A stretch of DNA of 64,000 nucleotides. Origin: Leptotrichia hongkongensis (lineage in GTDB: Bacteria; Fusobacteriota; Fusobacteriia; Fusobacteriales; Leptotrichiaceae). The DNA lies in NCBI RefSeq assembly GCF_041538065.1, contig NZ_JBGORW010000005.1, positions 115,308 through 179,307 on the forward strand, in the 5' to 3' direction. A program made the translations under genes and the position numbers. This document shows positions 35,225 through 43,950 of this stretch, one piece after another. Each line of letters starts with the position of its first letter. The first letter of the stretch is position 1. The notes beneath the pieces were generated by a model. The model saw only the letters and a list, made by a program, of their open reading frames with translations. It did not search any database and had not been told where the DNA came from.

Positions 35225-35875
35225 ATGATAATTGCTATTGATGGTCCTGCTGGAAGCGGAAAAAGTACCATTGCAAAATTGATTGCAGAGGATTTGGGAC
35301 TTGTTTATCTTGATACAGGAGCAATGTATAGGCTTGTTACGTTAAAGGCTTTAAATGAAGGAATTTTGGGTAATTTAGATAAAATCGTAAAAATGCTGGA
35401 TGATTTGAGAATTGATATTAAAAAAAATGGATTTTATCTAGATGATACAAATGTGAGTGAGGAGATTAGAAAACCTATTGTTTCGGAAAATGTATCCGAT
35501 ATTGCAGCGATACGTGAGGTTCGTGAAAAAATGGTCGATTTACAGAGAAAATTTTCAGAATCGAAAAATGTTATTCTGGATGGGCGTGATATTGGGACAG
35601 TTGTTTTTCCAAATGCGGATGTAAAAATATTTTTGATTGCAGATGCTAAAGAAAGAGCGAATAGACGTTATAAGGAACTTGTTTCAAAAGTGGAAAATGT
35701 TAAAATTGAAGAAATTTATGAAAATATTTTGAAAAGGGATAAAATTGATTCAACAAGAAAAGAAAGTCCGCTAAAAAAAGCTGATGATGCAATTGAAGTA
35801 GATACAACTTCTAAAAATATTGAGGAAGTAAAAAATGAAATTTTATATATAATTAAGCAAAAAAATAAAATCTAA
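35225..35875 (+). CDS. cmk: Cytidylate kinase
   Basis: 216 residues. Walker A IDGPAGSGKSTIAK at the N-terminus, substrate block YLDTGAMYRLVT, LDGRDIGTVVFPNADVKIFL and RDKIDSTRKESPLKKADDA all match Cmk. Phosphorylates CMP/dCMP. SD TAGGAAG upstream. The preceding 140 bases hold no convincing promoter. Confidence 0.95.
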   Translation: MIIAIDGPAGSGKSTIAKLIAEDLGLVYLDTGAMYRLVTLKALNEGILGNLDKIVKMLDDLRIDIKKNGFYLDDTNVSEEIRKPIVSENVSDIAAIREVREKMVDLQRKFSESKNVILDGRDIGTVVFPNADVKIFLIADAKERANRRYKELVSKVENVKIEEIYENILKRDKIDSTRKESPLKKADDAIEVDTTSKNIEEVKNEILYIIKQKNKI

Positions 35876-36002
35876 AATCTTATTTTAAGTATATATATAA
35901 TAACATGAAGTTTAATAATTGTTGTGAATTTGATTTCTTTAAAATTATAAAATCCATAGAATAATAAAAAAATGAAAAAAAATCAAAAAATTTAAAAAAA
36001 AC

Positions 36003-36040
36003 ACTAGACAAATACTGAAAATAGTGTATAATAGTCTAGT
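36003..36040 (+). promoter_or_regulatory. hup promoter inside an inverted repeat
   Basis: TAGACA (36005-36010), 16 bases, TATAAT (36027-36032). The core is bracketed by a perfect inverted repeat ACTAGAC (36003-36009) / GTCTAGT (36034-36040), and a second overlapping one CACTA / TAGTG. It could be an operator, possibly for HU autoregulation. Confidence 0.6.
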
Positions 36041-36078
36041 ACTTTAAAAAAAAAGAATAATTTGGAGGATTGATTAAT

Positions 36079-36360
36079 ATGTCAAAAAAAGAATTTGTAG
36101 ATGCTTATGCAAAAGCTACAGGAGAAACTAAAAAAAGAGCAGAAGAATTGGTAAACCAATTTTTAGAAACTGTTGAAGAAACATTATTAAAAGGAGATTC
36201 TGTTCAATTTGTTGGATGGGGAACATTTGAAGTAAAAGAAAGAGCAGCAAGAACAGGGATTAACCCTCAAACTAAAAAAGAAATTAAAATACCTGCAAAA
36301 AATGTTGTTAAATTTAAAGTAGGTAAAAAATTGGCTGATAACGTAGCAAAAAGAAAATAA
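36079..36360 (+). CDS. hup: HU-family DNA-binding protein
   Basis: 93 residues from ATG 36079 (MSKKEFVDAYAKATG), with SD TTGGAGG upstream; the TTG three codons earlier abuts the SD. The body VQFVGWGTFEVKERAARTG is the HU beta-arm region with NPQTKKEIKIP at the tip. A nucleoid protein, dimeric. A strong terminator follows. Confidence 0.95.
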   Translation: MSKKEFVDAYAKATGETKKRAEELVNQFLETVEETLLKGDSVQFVGWGTFEVKERAARTGINPQTKKEIKIPAKNVVKFKVGKKLADNVAKRK

Positions 36361-36381
36361 TTTTTGTTTTTTAAATTAATG

Positions 36382-36426
36382 AAAGGCTATTTCTAAATGT
36401 AAAATCATTAAGAGATAGTCTTTTTA
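36382..36426 (+). terminator. Rho-independent terminator after hup
   Basis: AAAGGCTATTTCT pairs with AGAGATAGTCTTT (13 pairs, two G-U), then T5. Confidence 0.8.
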
Positions 36427-36456
36427 CTTAAAGAAAAATTAAAAAATGAGGAAAAT

Positions 36457-37695
36457 ATGATTTTATATAATTTATTAAGAATTTTACTATATTTCATAAT
36501 ATCTATTCTAGCAATATTCAATAAAAAGTTGTTAAAATTTTTTAAATCACGTCTATTTCAAAAAATCGGAAATGATAATTTTCTTAATGACAATGAAGAG
36601 GCAATACTTATCCATTTCTCGTCAGTAGGAGAATTTAATCTAACACAGGAATTAATTGAAAAAATGCTGAAAGATAGTAATCGGAAACTAATTCTTTCTG
36701 TTATGACCGATACTGGATTTTCAACAGTTAATAAAAAATATTCTGCAAATGGAAATGTTAAAATAATTTATTTTCCACTTGATGATTTTTTTACAGTTCA
36801 TAAAATTTATCAAAAATATAAAATAGAGAAAACGATAATCATAGAAACTGAAATATGGCCAAATTTATATTATTTTGCCTCAACAAATGGAGAACTGATT
36901 ATTGTCAATGGAAGACTTACTGAAAAGAAATTGAAGTCATATTTAAAATTTGGATGGCTTATAAGGAAAGCATTAAACCATGCTACAAAAATAATGGTAC
37001 AAAGTACTTCAGATAAGGAAAGATACGAAAAAATAGGAATTGACAAGGACAAAATTAAAGTTTATAAAAATCTGAAATATTCGATTAAATATAATAGAAT
37101 CACAGAAGAAGAGATAAAAAAATATAACGATACAGTTATAGATAAAAATAAAAAAGTGATTGTATGTGGAAGTACACGTCCGAAAGAAGAAAAAATTTGG
37201 TTAGAAGTATTTAAACAGATAAATGTTGATAACGAGTATCAATTAGTACTTGTACCAAGACATTTGGAAAGAATAGGTGAAATTGAAAATATTATTTTGG
37301 AAAATTTTTCAAAAGATGAATATTTATTAATTACACAAATTGAAAAAGATAACAAAAATAAAGATTATAAAAAAATAATTTTAGTTGATAAAATGGGAAT
37401 TTTAACAGATTTATATCAGATGGCAGATTTTGTATTTGTTGGAGGAACTCTCGTCGATATTGGTGGACATTCGATTTTAGAGCCACTGTATTATGGTAAA
37501 AAGCCAATTATTGGAAAATATTTTCAGAATATAGAAGAGATAGTGAAAGATGCTAAGGAATTAGGTTTTATTGAAATTGTACAAAATAAGGATGAGATTA
37601 TTGAGTACTTGAAAAAATCTGAAAATGTTGACACAGGAGAATTTTTTGAAAAAAATAATGAAATTGATAAAATTTGGAAAGAAATTTTTGATTAA
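36457..37695 (+). CDS. waaA: 3-deoxy-D-manno-octulosonic acid transferase (Kdo transferase)
   Basis: 412 residues: one N-terminal membrane helix (about 5-22), GT-B fold with IHFSSVGEFNLTQELI (catalytic Glu), ETEIWPNLYYFA, VCGSTRPKEEKIW and the C-terminal GGHSILEPLYYGK. It adds Kdo to lipid A on the inner membrane, so this organism makes LPS. SD GAGG upstream; trmB follows after 69 bases. Confidence 0.93.
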   Translation: MILYNLLRILLYFIISILAIFNKKLLKFFKSRLFQKIGNDNFLNDNEEAILIHFSSVGEFNLTQELIEKMLKDSNRKLILSVMTDTGFSTVNKKYSANGNVKIIYFPLDDFFTVHKIYQKYKIEKTIIIETEIWPNLYYFASTNGELIIVNGRLTEKKLKSYLKFGWLIRKALNHATKIMVQSTSDKERYEKIGIDKDKIKVYKNLKYSIKYNRITEEEIKKYNDTVIDKNKKVIVCGSTRPKEEKIWLEVFKQINVDNEYQLVLVPRHLERIGEIENIILENFSKDEYLLITQIEKDNKNKDYKKIILVDKMGILTDLYQMADFVFVGGTLVDIGGHSILEPLYYGKKPIIGKYFQNIEEIVKDAKELGFIEIVQNKDEIIEYLKKSENVDTGEFFEKNNEIDKIWKEIFD

Positions 37696-37764
37696 TTATT
37701 ATTTAGAATTCCAATTTTTGTTGGAAAATAATTGAATAAATAAAAAAATAAGGAAAGTAATAAA

Positions 37765-38595
37765 ATGAAAGATACGAATAAAATTAAAATTATAGGAAAA
37801 AATGGTCAAAAAATAGAGATTACAGAAGCTGAACAAGAGCAACGAAAAAAAATAAAAAAAGTAAATGATGAATTTAAAAAAATTAATGCTGAAAAAAGTA
37901 AAATGATAAATGAAAAGGAAATTTGGAAATATTTCTTTGAAAAACCTAAAAAAAATTACAATAAATATATGTGTGAAATGCTTGAATTTCCTGAGTATCT
38001 AATGTATAATAATGAAAGTGTAGATAGTTATCGTGGAAAATGGAGTGAATTTTTTCAGAATGATAACAATATATATCTAGAAATCGGTTGTGGAAGTGGA
38101 AATTTTACTGTAAAAAATGCACAGAAATTTAAAGATAGAAACTACATTGCTTTGGAATTAAGATTTAAGAGGCTTGTTTTAGCAGCTAAAAAATCTAAAA
38201 AAAGAAATTTGAATAATATTCTCTTTATAAGAAAAAGAGCAGAAACAATATTGGATTTTATTGGAAAAAACGAAATAACAGGAGTTTATGTTAATTTTCC
38301 AGATCCTTGGGAAGGTGAAGAGAGAAAAAGAGTTGTAAGTGAGGATTTATTTTCGAGGCTAGACATAATTTTAAAAACAGGTGGAAAATTATTTTTTAAA
38401 ACAGATCACGAACAATATTATGAGGATGTTCTAGAATTAGTAAACAGTATTGATAATTATAAAGTAATTTATAGAACAAGAGATTTACACAATTCAGAAA
38501 AGGCTGAAGAAAATATCAGGACAGAATTTGAAGAAATGTTTTTAAGTAAGCATAATATGAATATTAAGTATATTGAAATTGAAAAAGTTAAATAA
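37765..38595 (+). CDS. trmB: tRNA (guanine(46)-N7)-methyltransferase TrmB
   Basis: 276 residues, with a lysine-rich N-terminal extension of about 50. SAM site YLEIGCGSGNF, then YIALELRFKRLVLAAKK and the substrate motif VNFPDPW. The C-terminal family block TEFEEMFLSK is kept. Makes m7G46 in tRNA. SD AAGGAAAG upstream. Confidence 0.9.
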   Translation: MKDTNKIKIIGKNGQKIEITEAEQEQRKKIKKVNDEFKKINAEKSKMINEKEIWKYFFEKPKKNYNKYMCEMLEFPEYLMYNNESVDSYRGKWSEFFQNDNNIYLEIGCGSGNFTVKNAQKFKDRNYIALELRFKRLVLAAKKSKKRNLNNILFIRKRAETILDFIGKNEITGVYVNFPDPWEGEERKRVVSEDLFSRLDIILKTGGKLFFKTDHEQYYEDVLELVNSIDNYKVIYRTRDLHNSEKAEENIRTEFEEMFLSKHNMNIKYIEIEKVK

Positions 38596-38653
38596 ATTTT
38601 AGTTTTAAAATAAAATATTGAGAGGAGAGAGTAAGAATATTTTTTAGAAATAT

Positions 38654-40222
38654 ATGTCTAAAATTCTTATGAAAATTATGGAAAATAAAAATACTTATAG
38701 TGAATTGCTGTACAAATCGAATCCATTTAATTATACTATACCATCTCTGTTAGAAGCACATGGGAAATTATACGGATTGAATCCTAAAGACTCAAGAAAG
38801 GCAAGAGTACTAGAATTAGGTTCATCTTTTGGAGGGAATATTATTACTCAAGCGCTTTATAATCCTGAAGCTGAATTTATTGGTATTGATTTAACAGCAG
38901 AACAAGTAAAAAAAGGAAATGAAGTTATTGAAAAAATTGGATTACAAAATATTAAACTTATTGAAAAAAATATTTTGGATATAAACGAGGATTTTGGAAA
39001 ATTTGATTATATTATTGTTCATGGTGTATTTTCATGGGTTCCTGAAATTGTAAAGGAAAAAATTCTTAAAATATGTAATGAAAATCTTACAGAAGAAGGA
39101 ATTGCATACATTTCTTACAATACATATCCAGGATGGAAAGAACCTGATAAAATTAGAGAAATGATGCTTTATGCTAATAAATATTTTCCAGAAATTTCAC
39201 TTGGGGACAAAAATCAACGTGGAAAAGCCTTTATATCAATTGTAGCTGAAGAAATGAAAAGTTATACAGATATTTTTGAGAAAAAAGGAGATTTTATTAG
39301 ACAAATTGAAGAAATTTTGAATATGCAAGATTATTATGTAGGTCATGAATATCTTGAGCATTATAATAATCCAATGTATTTACATGAATTTGTAGATTTA
39401 TTAAAAGATCAAAATTTACAATATGTCTCTGATGTAGCATTAAGATTGTCAATTGGAAGTATATACAATCAAAGTACAGTTGAAAAATTACAGCAATTAT
39501 CTCAAGGAGATCCTGTTATAAAAGAACAGTGTATTGATTTTATACTTGATACAAAATTTAGACGTTCAATAATATGCAAAAAAAGTCAAGCAGAGAAATT
39601 GAACTTTACAGAAAGTTTTCCGAATGAAATAATAGACTCCTTTTTATTAACATTGAAATTTACAGAAGAAGAGCTAAATACATTAAATGAAGAAAATATA
39701 AAATTAATTATGCTTGAACTTGTAAAGAAACCAAATCAAAGTTTTATGATTAAAGATGCTATGGAAATTTGGAAAAATTTAGTAAATTCTCAAGATAAAA
39801 GTGAAGAAAAAACTAATGAGGTTCTTGGTAATTTGAGAAAATTTGTTTTAAATGGGATGATTAATGGTAAAATTAAATTTTATTGTTCTGAAATCGAAAC
39901 TGTAATGTATGAGGAAAATAAAGTTTATATACCAGAAAAATTTAGAAAATATTTAAAGACACTTATTATAGGAGAAGGTGCAAATATAATAGGAATCTCA
40001 AATTCAAGAAATGAAATTATTAACGATTTGAATGATGTGGATGTTATTGTGTCAGATATTTTGTCAGAGCCTAAGACAGAAAAGGAAATTATTGAAGAAT
40101 TAGCAAAAACGACTATTTATAGAGCAATGCCAGATGGTGAACCAATAGAAGTAGAAGCTTCGGAATATTTGCCTGAGAGTTTAAAAAAATTTGAATTTTT
40201 AGGATACTTTGCAGAAAAATAA
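38654..40222 (+). CDS. PKMT-like protein methyltransferase with regulatory domain
   Basis: 522 residues. Residues 1-200 are a class I SAM methyltransferase (ARVLELGSSFGGNIIT, FIGIDLTAEQVKKGN, FDYIIVHGVFSWVP). From about 215 a helical methyltransferase regulatory domain (YYVGHEYLEHYNNPMYLHEF) and a C-terminal winged-helix-like part follow, as in Rickettsia PKMT1/2, which methylate lysines of an outer-membrane protein. The upstream codon is an in-frame stop, so ATG 38654 is the earliest start, yet the only strong SD (GAGGAGAGAG) is about 22 bases away. Initiation may be unusual. Confidence 0.75.
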   Translation: MSKILMKIMENKNTYSELLYKSNPFNYTIPSLLEAHGKLYGLNPKDSRKARVLELGSSFGGNIITQALYNPEAEFIGIDLTAEQVKKGNEVIEKIGLQNIKLIEKNILDINEDFGKFDYIIVHGVFSWVPEIVKEKILKICNENLTEEGIAYISYNTYPGWKEPDKIREMMLYANKYFPEISLGDKNQRGKAFISIVAEEMKSYTDIFEKKGDFIRQIEEILNMQDYYVGHEYLEHYNNPMYLHEFVDLLKDQNLQYVSDVALRLSIGSIYNQSTVEKLQQLSQGDPVIKEQCIDFILDTKFRRSIICKKSQAEKLNFTESFPNEIIDSFLLTLKFTEEELNTLNEENIKLIMLELVKKPNQSFMIKDAMEIWKNLVNSQDKSEEKTNEVLGNLRKFVLNGMINGKIKFYCSEIETVMYEENKVYIPEKFRKYLKTLIIGEGANIIGISNSRNEIINDLNDVDVIVSDILSEPKTEKEIIEELAKTTIYRAMPDGEPIEVEASEYLPESLKKFEFLGYFAEK

Positions 40223-40230
40223 GTATATAG

Positions 40231-40269
40231 AAAAATGTGGTAGGTAACAAAAGTTTATCACATTTTTTT
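40231..40269 (+). terminator. Rho-independent terminator after the PKMT-like gene
   Basis: AAAAATGTG and CACATTTTT form 9 pairs, followed by more T. Confidence 0.7.
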
Positions 40270-40290
40270 ATTTCAATATACTGATTTGAT

Positions 40291-40400
40291 TATTATAGTA
40301 AAACTAGTTTAAAACAGAACTCAAAAATTATGACTATTTTACTCAAACCCTAAATTATATAATTTCTATCAGTTCAATTTTAAATGGGTTCGAGTATAAT
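40291..40400 (+). repeat. Dispersed ~110-base repeat, copy 1
   Basis: TATTATAGTAAAACTAGTTT opens the element and GGGTTCGAGTATAAT closes it. Internal arms ACTCAAACCC and GGGTTCGAGT pair with one mismatch; ends ATTATA / TATAAT are inverted. It is nearly identical over most of its length to 48443-48540 and clearly related to 62623-62738. No coding sequence. Confidence 0.8.
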
Positions 40401-40487
40401 TTGTCTCAGACTAAAGATTGAATTTATTTGAATTTTATAAAAAAAAATTAAAAAAAATTAAGAATATTTTTAAATAAAAAATTTTCA

Positions 40488-40516
40488 TAGACAGAATAAA
40501 AAAAACATGTTATAAT
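40488..40516 (+). promoter_or_regulatory. Promoter for mscS
   Basis: TAGACA (40488-40493), 17 bases, TATAAT (40511-40516); gives a leader of about 145 bases. Confidence 0.6.
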
Positions 40517-40548
40517 AAAAAGTCTAAGGATAATTAAGTAAATTCAAA

Positions 40549-40613
40549 GTAATCTGATGCTTAATAAAATAAGATGTAATATATGTAGTTATATTGTTTT
40601 AATAGCAGATTAC
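40549..40613 (+). promoter_or_regulatory. Structured leader of mscS
   Basis: GTAATCTG (40549-40556) and CAGATTAC (40606-40613) are a perfect 8-base inverted repeat in the 5' leader, enclosing AATATA / TATATT. It could be a regulatory leader; it matches no riboswitch I know. Confidence 0.35.
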
Positions 40614-40668
40614 AGGTTAATAAGGTATAAGTTTGATTTTTTCAATATAATAATGAGGAGGGGAAATT

Positions 40669-41733
40669 ATGAAGGAATTACAAAGATTTTTAGAATTGGA
40701 TAATATAATTAAATTTTTGAAAACTAATTTATTTAAATTGTTAATAATTTTTCTAATTATAAAAATTGGAAAAATATTTAAGACTAGAATTGAAAAAATT
40801 TTGAAAATTATAATGGAAAAGTCAAATGTTGATAGAAGTTTAGCTTCATTTTTACTTTCAATTTATTCTATTTTATATTATTTTATTATAGTTTATTCTT
40901 CTATTGGAATTCTTGGAATTAACACATCTTCCATCACAACTTTTCTAGGAGCGGCTGGGATAATTTTTGGGATTGCTTTTAAGGAAACTCTGGGTAACTT
41001 TTGCGGTGGACTTATAATTCTTACTTTTAAGCCATTTCGAGTTGGTGATACAATTGAGTATAATAATTATATTGGTACGGTTAAAAAGATTGAGCTTTTT
41101 TATACAAAAATGTTAAATCCACAAAATGAGCTTGTAATAATTCCAAATGGAATAGTTACAAATACAGAAATTCGGAACATTAAGCAAGATGGCGAACGTA
41201 GGCTTGATTTAGAAATTGGCGTTTCGTATAAGAGTGATATTCAGAAAGTAAAGAAGATCTTAGAAAGAATAGTGAAAGAAGAAACGATGGATGAAGTAGA
41301 AGAAACTAAAATAAAAAATAACTTGCTTGCAAAAATTCAGAATACAATTCTAGAAAAAAAAGAAAAAAGTAAAGTTAATTTGTTTTTTGCAATTTTTTCT
41401 AGGAAAAAAATGAAAGAAGCTGAAGATAATGCAAATAATGGAATTACAGAAGAAGTTGATGAAATTAATGAAAGTGTACAAAATAGCACATTATCAAAAA
41501 AAGATAGAAACAAAAAGATGATTTTAGCTTCAAAGGGTTCTGTTATTGGGGTTGGAAAATTAGCTGAATCTGCGATAATTTTCTATATTTATGTTTATAC
41601 TCGTTCAGAAAATTATTTGAATCTTAAGCTAAAATTAAATGAAAAAATTAAGATTGAGTTTGATAAAGCTGGAATTGAGATACCTTATCCACAAATGGAT
41701 GTACACATAAAAGAATTTGAAAATAAGATGTAA
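40669..41733 (+). CDS. mscS: Small-conductance mechanosensitive channel (MscS family)
   Basis: 354 residues. Two or three N-terminal membrane helices, then the pore-lining helix TTFLGAAGIIFGIAFKETLGNFCGGLIIL and the beta domain FKPFRVGDTIEYNNYIGTVKKIEL, with ELVIIPNGIVT. An unusual charged insert of about 80-100 residues (about 205-290, many Lys and Glu) splits the cytoplasmic alpha/beta domain before the final PYPQMDVHIKE. Releases solutes on hypo-osmotic shock. SD AGGAGGGG upstream. Confidence 0.88.
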   Translation: MKELQRFLELDNIIKFLKTNLFKLLIIFLIIKIGKIFKTRIEKILKIIMEKSNVDRSLASFLLSIYSILYYFIIVYSSIGILGINTSSITTFLGAAGIIFGIAFKETLGNFCGGLIILTFKPFRVGDTIEYNNYIGTVKKIELFYTKMLNPQNELVIIPNGIVTNTEIRNIKQDGERRLDLEIGVSYKSDIQKVKKILERIVKEETMDEVEETKIKNNLLAKIQNTILEKKEKSKVNLFFAIFSRKKMKEAEDNANNGITEEVDEINESVQNSTLSKKDRNKKMILASKGSVIGVGKLAESAIIFYIYVYTRSENYLNLKLKLNEKIKIEFDKAGIEIPYPQMDVHIKEFENKM

Positions 41734-41817
41734 AAAATATTTAATCTAAATATTTTTAATTTTATTAATTTAATATAAAGTAGTTAAAAATAATAGAAAA
41801 ATATAAAAGGAGAAGTT

Positions 41818-42462
41818 ATGGAAATAAGGAGATTTTTGAATGACAATGCGGTACAAAGTAACTGTTATGTGATTTCTTATGGCAACGATTGTTACATTGT
41901 TGATCCTGGTCAGGAAAAGATGAATGAAGTTGTTAGTTATATTAGTGAAAATAAATTAAATTTATTAGCAATACTTCTTACTCACGGGCATTGGGATCAT
42001 ATTTTAGGAATACCATCTATATTAGAATATAAAAAAGTTCCAATTTATATAAGTGAAGGCGGATATGAATTTTTATTTAATCCTGAATTGTCACTTTTTG
42101 TTTGGAGAGAAGGAAAATTTGAATTAGATAAGGAAAATATTCAAATTATAACATTGAAGGAAAATGATAAAGTTGGAAAAGAAGGAAAAGTCCTTGAAAG
42201 CTGTTCAGAATTTAATTTTGAAATAATTGAAACGCCAGGACATAGTAGAGGGGATATTTGTTATTACGATAAGGTTAACAAGATATTGATTTCTGGAGAT
42301 ACAATGTTTCAAGGGACTTATGGAAGAGTAGATTTGCCAACTAGTAATCCTATTGAAATGGGAAAATCGCTAAAGAAATTATTGGCATTGGATGAAGATA
42401 TCAAGGTTTATCCAGGGCATGGTTTTGATACTACCATTGGTCAAGAAAGAAGATATTACTAA
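41818..42462 (+). CDS. MBL-fold hydrolase, glyoxalase II-like
   Basis: 214 residues. Metal-binding THGHWDHILG (about 61-70), then TPGHSRGDICYY, ISGDTMFQGTYGRVDLP and VYPGHG give the complete set of metal ligands of the YcbL/GloB-like group. Likely hydrolyses thioesters such as S-lactoylglutathione analogues, but the substrate is uncertain. SD AAAAGGAG. dtd follows after 28 bases. Confidence 0.85.
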   Translation: MEIRRFLNDNAVQSNCYVISYGNDCYIVDPGQEKMNEVVSYISENKLNLLAILLTHGHWDHILGIPSILEYKKVPIYISEGGYEFLFNPELSLFVWREGKFELDKENIQIITLKENDKVGKEGKVLESCSEFNFEIIETPGHSRGDICYYDKVNKILISGDTMFQGTYGRVDLPTSNPIEMGKSLKKLLALDEDIKVYPGHGFDTTIGQERRYY

Positions 42463-42490
42463 AGTTATGATTTAAATAGTAAGGAAAAAA

Positions 42491-42931
42491 ATGAAAATAA
42501 TAGTTCAAAGAGTAAATTTTGCAGAAATATTTGTAAATAATAAATTTAAAGGGAAAATTCAAAAAGGAATAGTTGCATATATTGGAATTACTAATGGAGA
42601 TTCTGTAAAGGATATTGATTTTTGCATTGACAAATTGATTAATCTGAGAATTTTTGATGATGAAAGTGGTAAACTAAATTTATCAGTAAAAGATATAAAT
42701 GGAAATCTTCTAATTGTAAGTAATTTTACAATTTATGGAAACACGAAAAAAGGAAGAAGACCAAGTTATACTGATTCGGCACCAGCTAGTGAAGCTTATG
42801 AAATTTATAATCTTTTTGTAAAAAAACTGGAGCAGACAGGAATTAGATTTGAAACTGGGGAATTTGGACAATATATGAGAATTGTTTCTGAAAATGACGG
42901 ACCTGTAAATTTGATAATTGATTCAAAATAA
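42491..42931 (+). CDS. dtd: D-aminoacyl-tRNA deacylase
   Basis: 146 residues, standard DTD length. Signatures SNFTIYGNTKKGRRPSYTDSAPA and the C-terminal NDGPVNLIIDSK (the Gly-cisPro chiral filter loop, here GPVN). Removes D-amino acids, and glycine from tRNA-Ala. SD AAGGAAAA. Confidence 0.93.
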   Translation: MKIIVQRVNFAEIFVNNKFKGKIQKGIVAYIGITNGDSVKDIDFCIDKLINLRIFDDESGKLNLSVKDINGNLLIVSNFTIYGNTKKGRRPSYTDSAPASEAYEIYNLFVKKLEQTGIRFETGEFGQYMRIVSENDGPVNLIIDSK

Positions 42932-42949
42932 TTTTAGAGAGGAGAAAAA

Positions 42950-43771
42950 ATGATAAAAAAATCAACATTTACTATGGCATGTATGCTGATGACAGTAGGA
43001 TGTGCTAACTTACAGACAAATGAAGCAAATAAGGGGAAAATTGGAGAAAGAAGTAATGATGACCTTTCATCAAGAAATAATTCAGAAAGTGAAGATATTA
43101 CTATTGAAATTGTAGGAGGGAAGAAAGAAAAAGTAGAAAATAACTATTCTGCTCCAAACAATAGGTCAGAACAAAAAAGAAGCGCATATAAAAGTACAGA
43201 TACAACTAAAAAGACTGAAAAGTATAGCGAGTTAAACGAGAAAATAGATGACCTGAAAGTAACAAAGTTATTTGATGAAAATAAGCTGGTAGATCGTTCA
43301 ATGCCAAATTCGCAGCTTGTATTACAAAAATTATCTGAATTAAAGAGAAAACATCAAGAAATATTGTTAAATGGTACTTTCAGTCAAAAAAAGACAGTAG
43401 AGCTTCAAAACCAACTATTAAAGACATATAGTAATTGGAAAGGAACAAAATATTCGCTTGGTGGAGATTCAGAAAACGGAATAGATTGCTCAGCATTAAC
43501 ACGTAGAGTTTATCGGGAAGTATATGGATATGAGCTGCCAAGAAGAACTGTGCAGCAGGTAAAAGTAGGAGCTCATGTCTCAAAAGAAGATTTGAAACCT
43601 GGAGATATTGTATTTTTCAGGCCAGAAGAAAAAAATAACCATACAGCAGTTTATCTAGGAGATACACTTTTCATAAACGCTTCGTCATCTAAAGGAGTTG
43701 TAATTTCTACTTTGGAAAACACTTACTGGAATAAGTATTTTAAATATGGAGTAAGAGTAAGAACTGTTTAA
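42950..43771 (+). CDS. NlpC/P60 family lipoprotein (peptidoglycan endopeptidase)
   Basis: 273 residues. Signal peptide with lipobox TVGC (Cys17-18 region), a low-complexity Ser/Asn/Lys linker to about 130, then an NlpC/P60 domain: catalytic Cys in NGIDCSALTRRVYRE (about residue 179), His in KNNHTAVYLGD and the polar third residue in FINASSSKGV. It should cleave stem-peptide bonds in the periplasm. SD GAGGAG; a strong terminator follows. Confidence 0.88.
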   Translation: MIKKSTFTMACMLMTVGCANLQTNEANKGKIGERSNDDLSSRNNSESEDITIEIVGGKKEKVENNYSAPNNRSEQKRSAYKSTDTTKKTEKYSELNEKIDDLKVTKLFDENKLVDRSMPNSQLVLQKLSELKRKHQEILLNGTFSQKKTVELQNQLLKTYSNWKGTKYSLGGDSENGIDCSALTRRVYREVYGYELPRRTVQQVKVGAHVSKEDLKPGDIVFFRPEEKNNHTAVYLGDTLFINASSSKGVVISTLENTYWNKYFKYGVRVRTV

Positions 43772-43781
43772 TAAATTTTAG

Positions 43782-43820
43782 AAAATATGTATTAAGTTTT
43801 GAGTTTGATACATATTTTTT
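43782..43820 (+). terminator. Rho-independent terminator after the NlpC/P60 gene
   Basis: AAAATATGTAT and ATACATATTTT are a perfect 11-base inverted repeat with a T-run. Confidence 0.75.
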
Positions 43821-43835
43821 ATTATTATTTTTATA

Positions 43836-43864
43836 TTGAAAAAGAGATGAGAATAGTGTATTAT
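43836..43864 (+). promoter_or_regulatory. Promoter for asd and the glutamine-type transporter
   Basis: TTGAAA (43836-43841), 17 bases, TATTAT (43859-43864). Confidence 0.5.
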
Positions 43865-43950
43865 ATATGTATTAGAATTAGGGTAATTTGAAAAATAATA
43901 AAAATTTAGATACAGAGCCTTAATCAAAAAAGTTTTTAGGAGGAAAAATA

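Noticed and set aside
43860..43950. Lysine riboswitch upstream of asd
   Set aside because: The space between promoter and start codon is too short (about 85 bases) and shows none of the lysine aptamer motifs.
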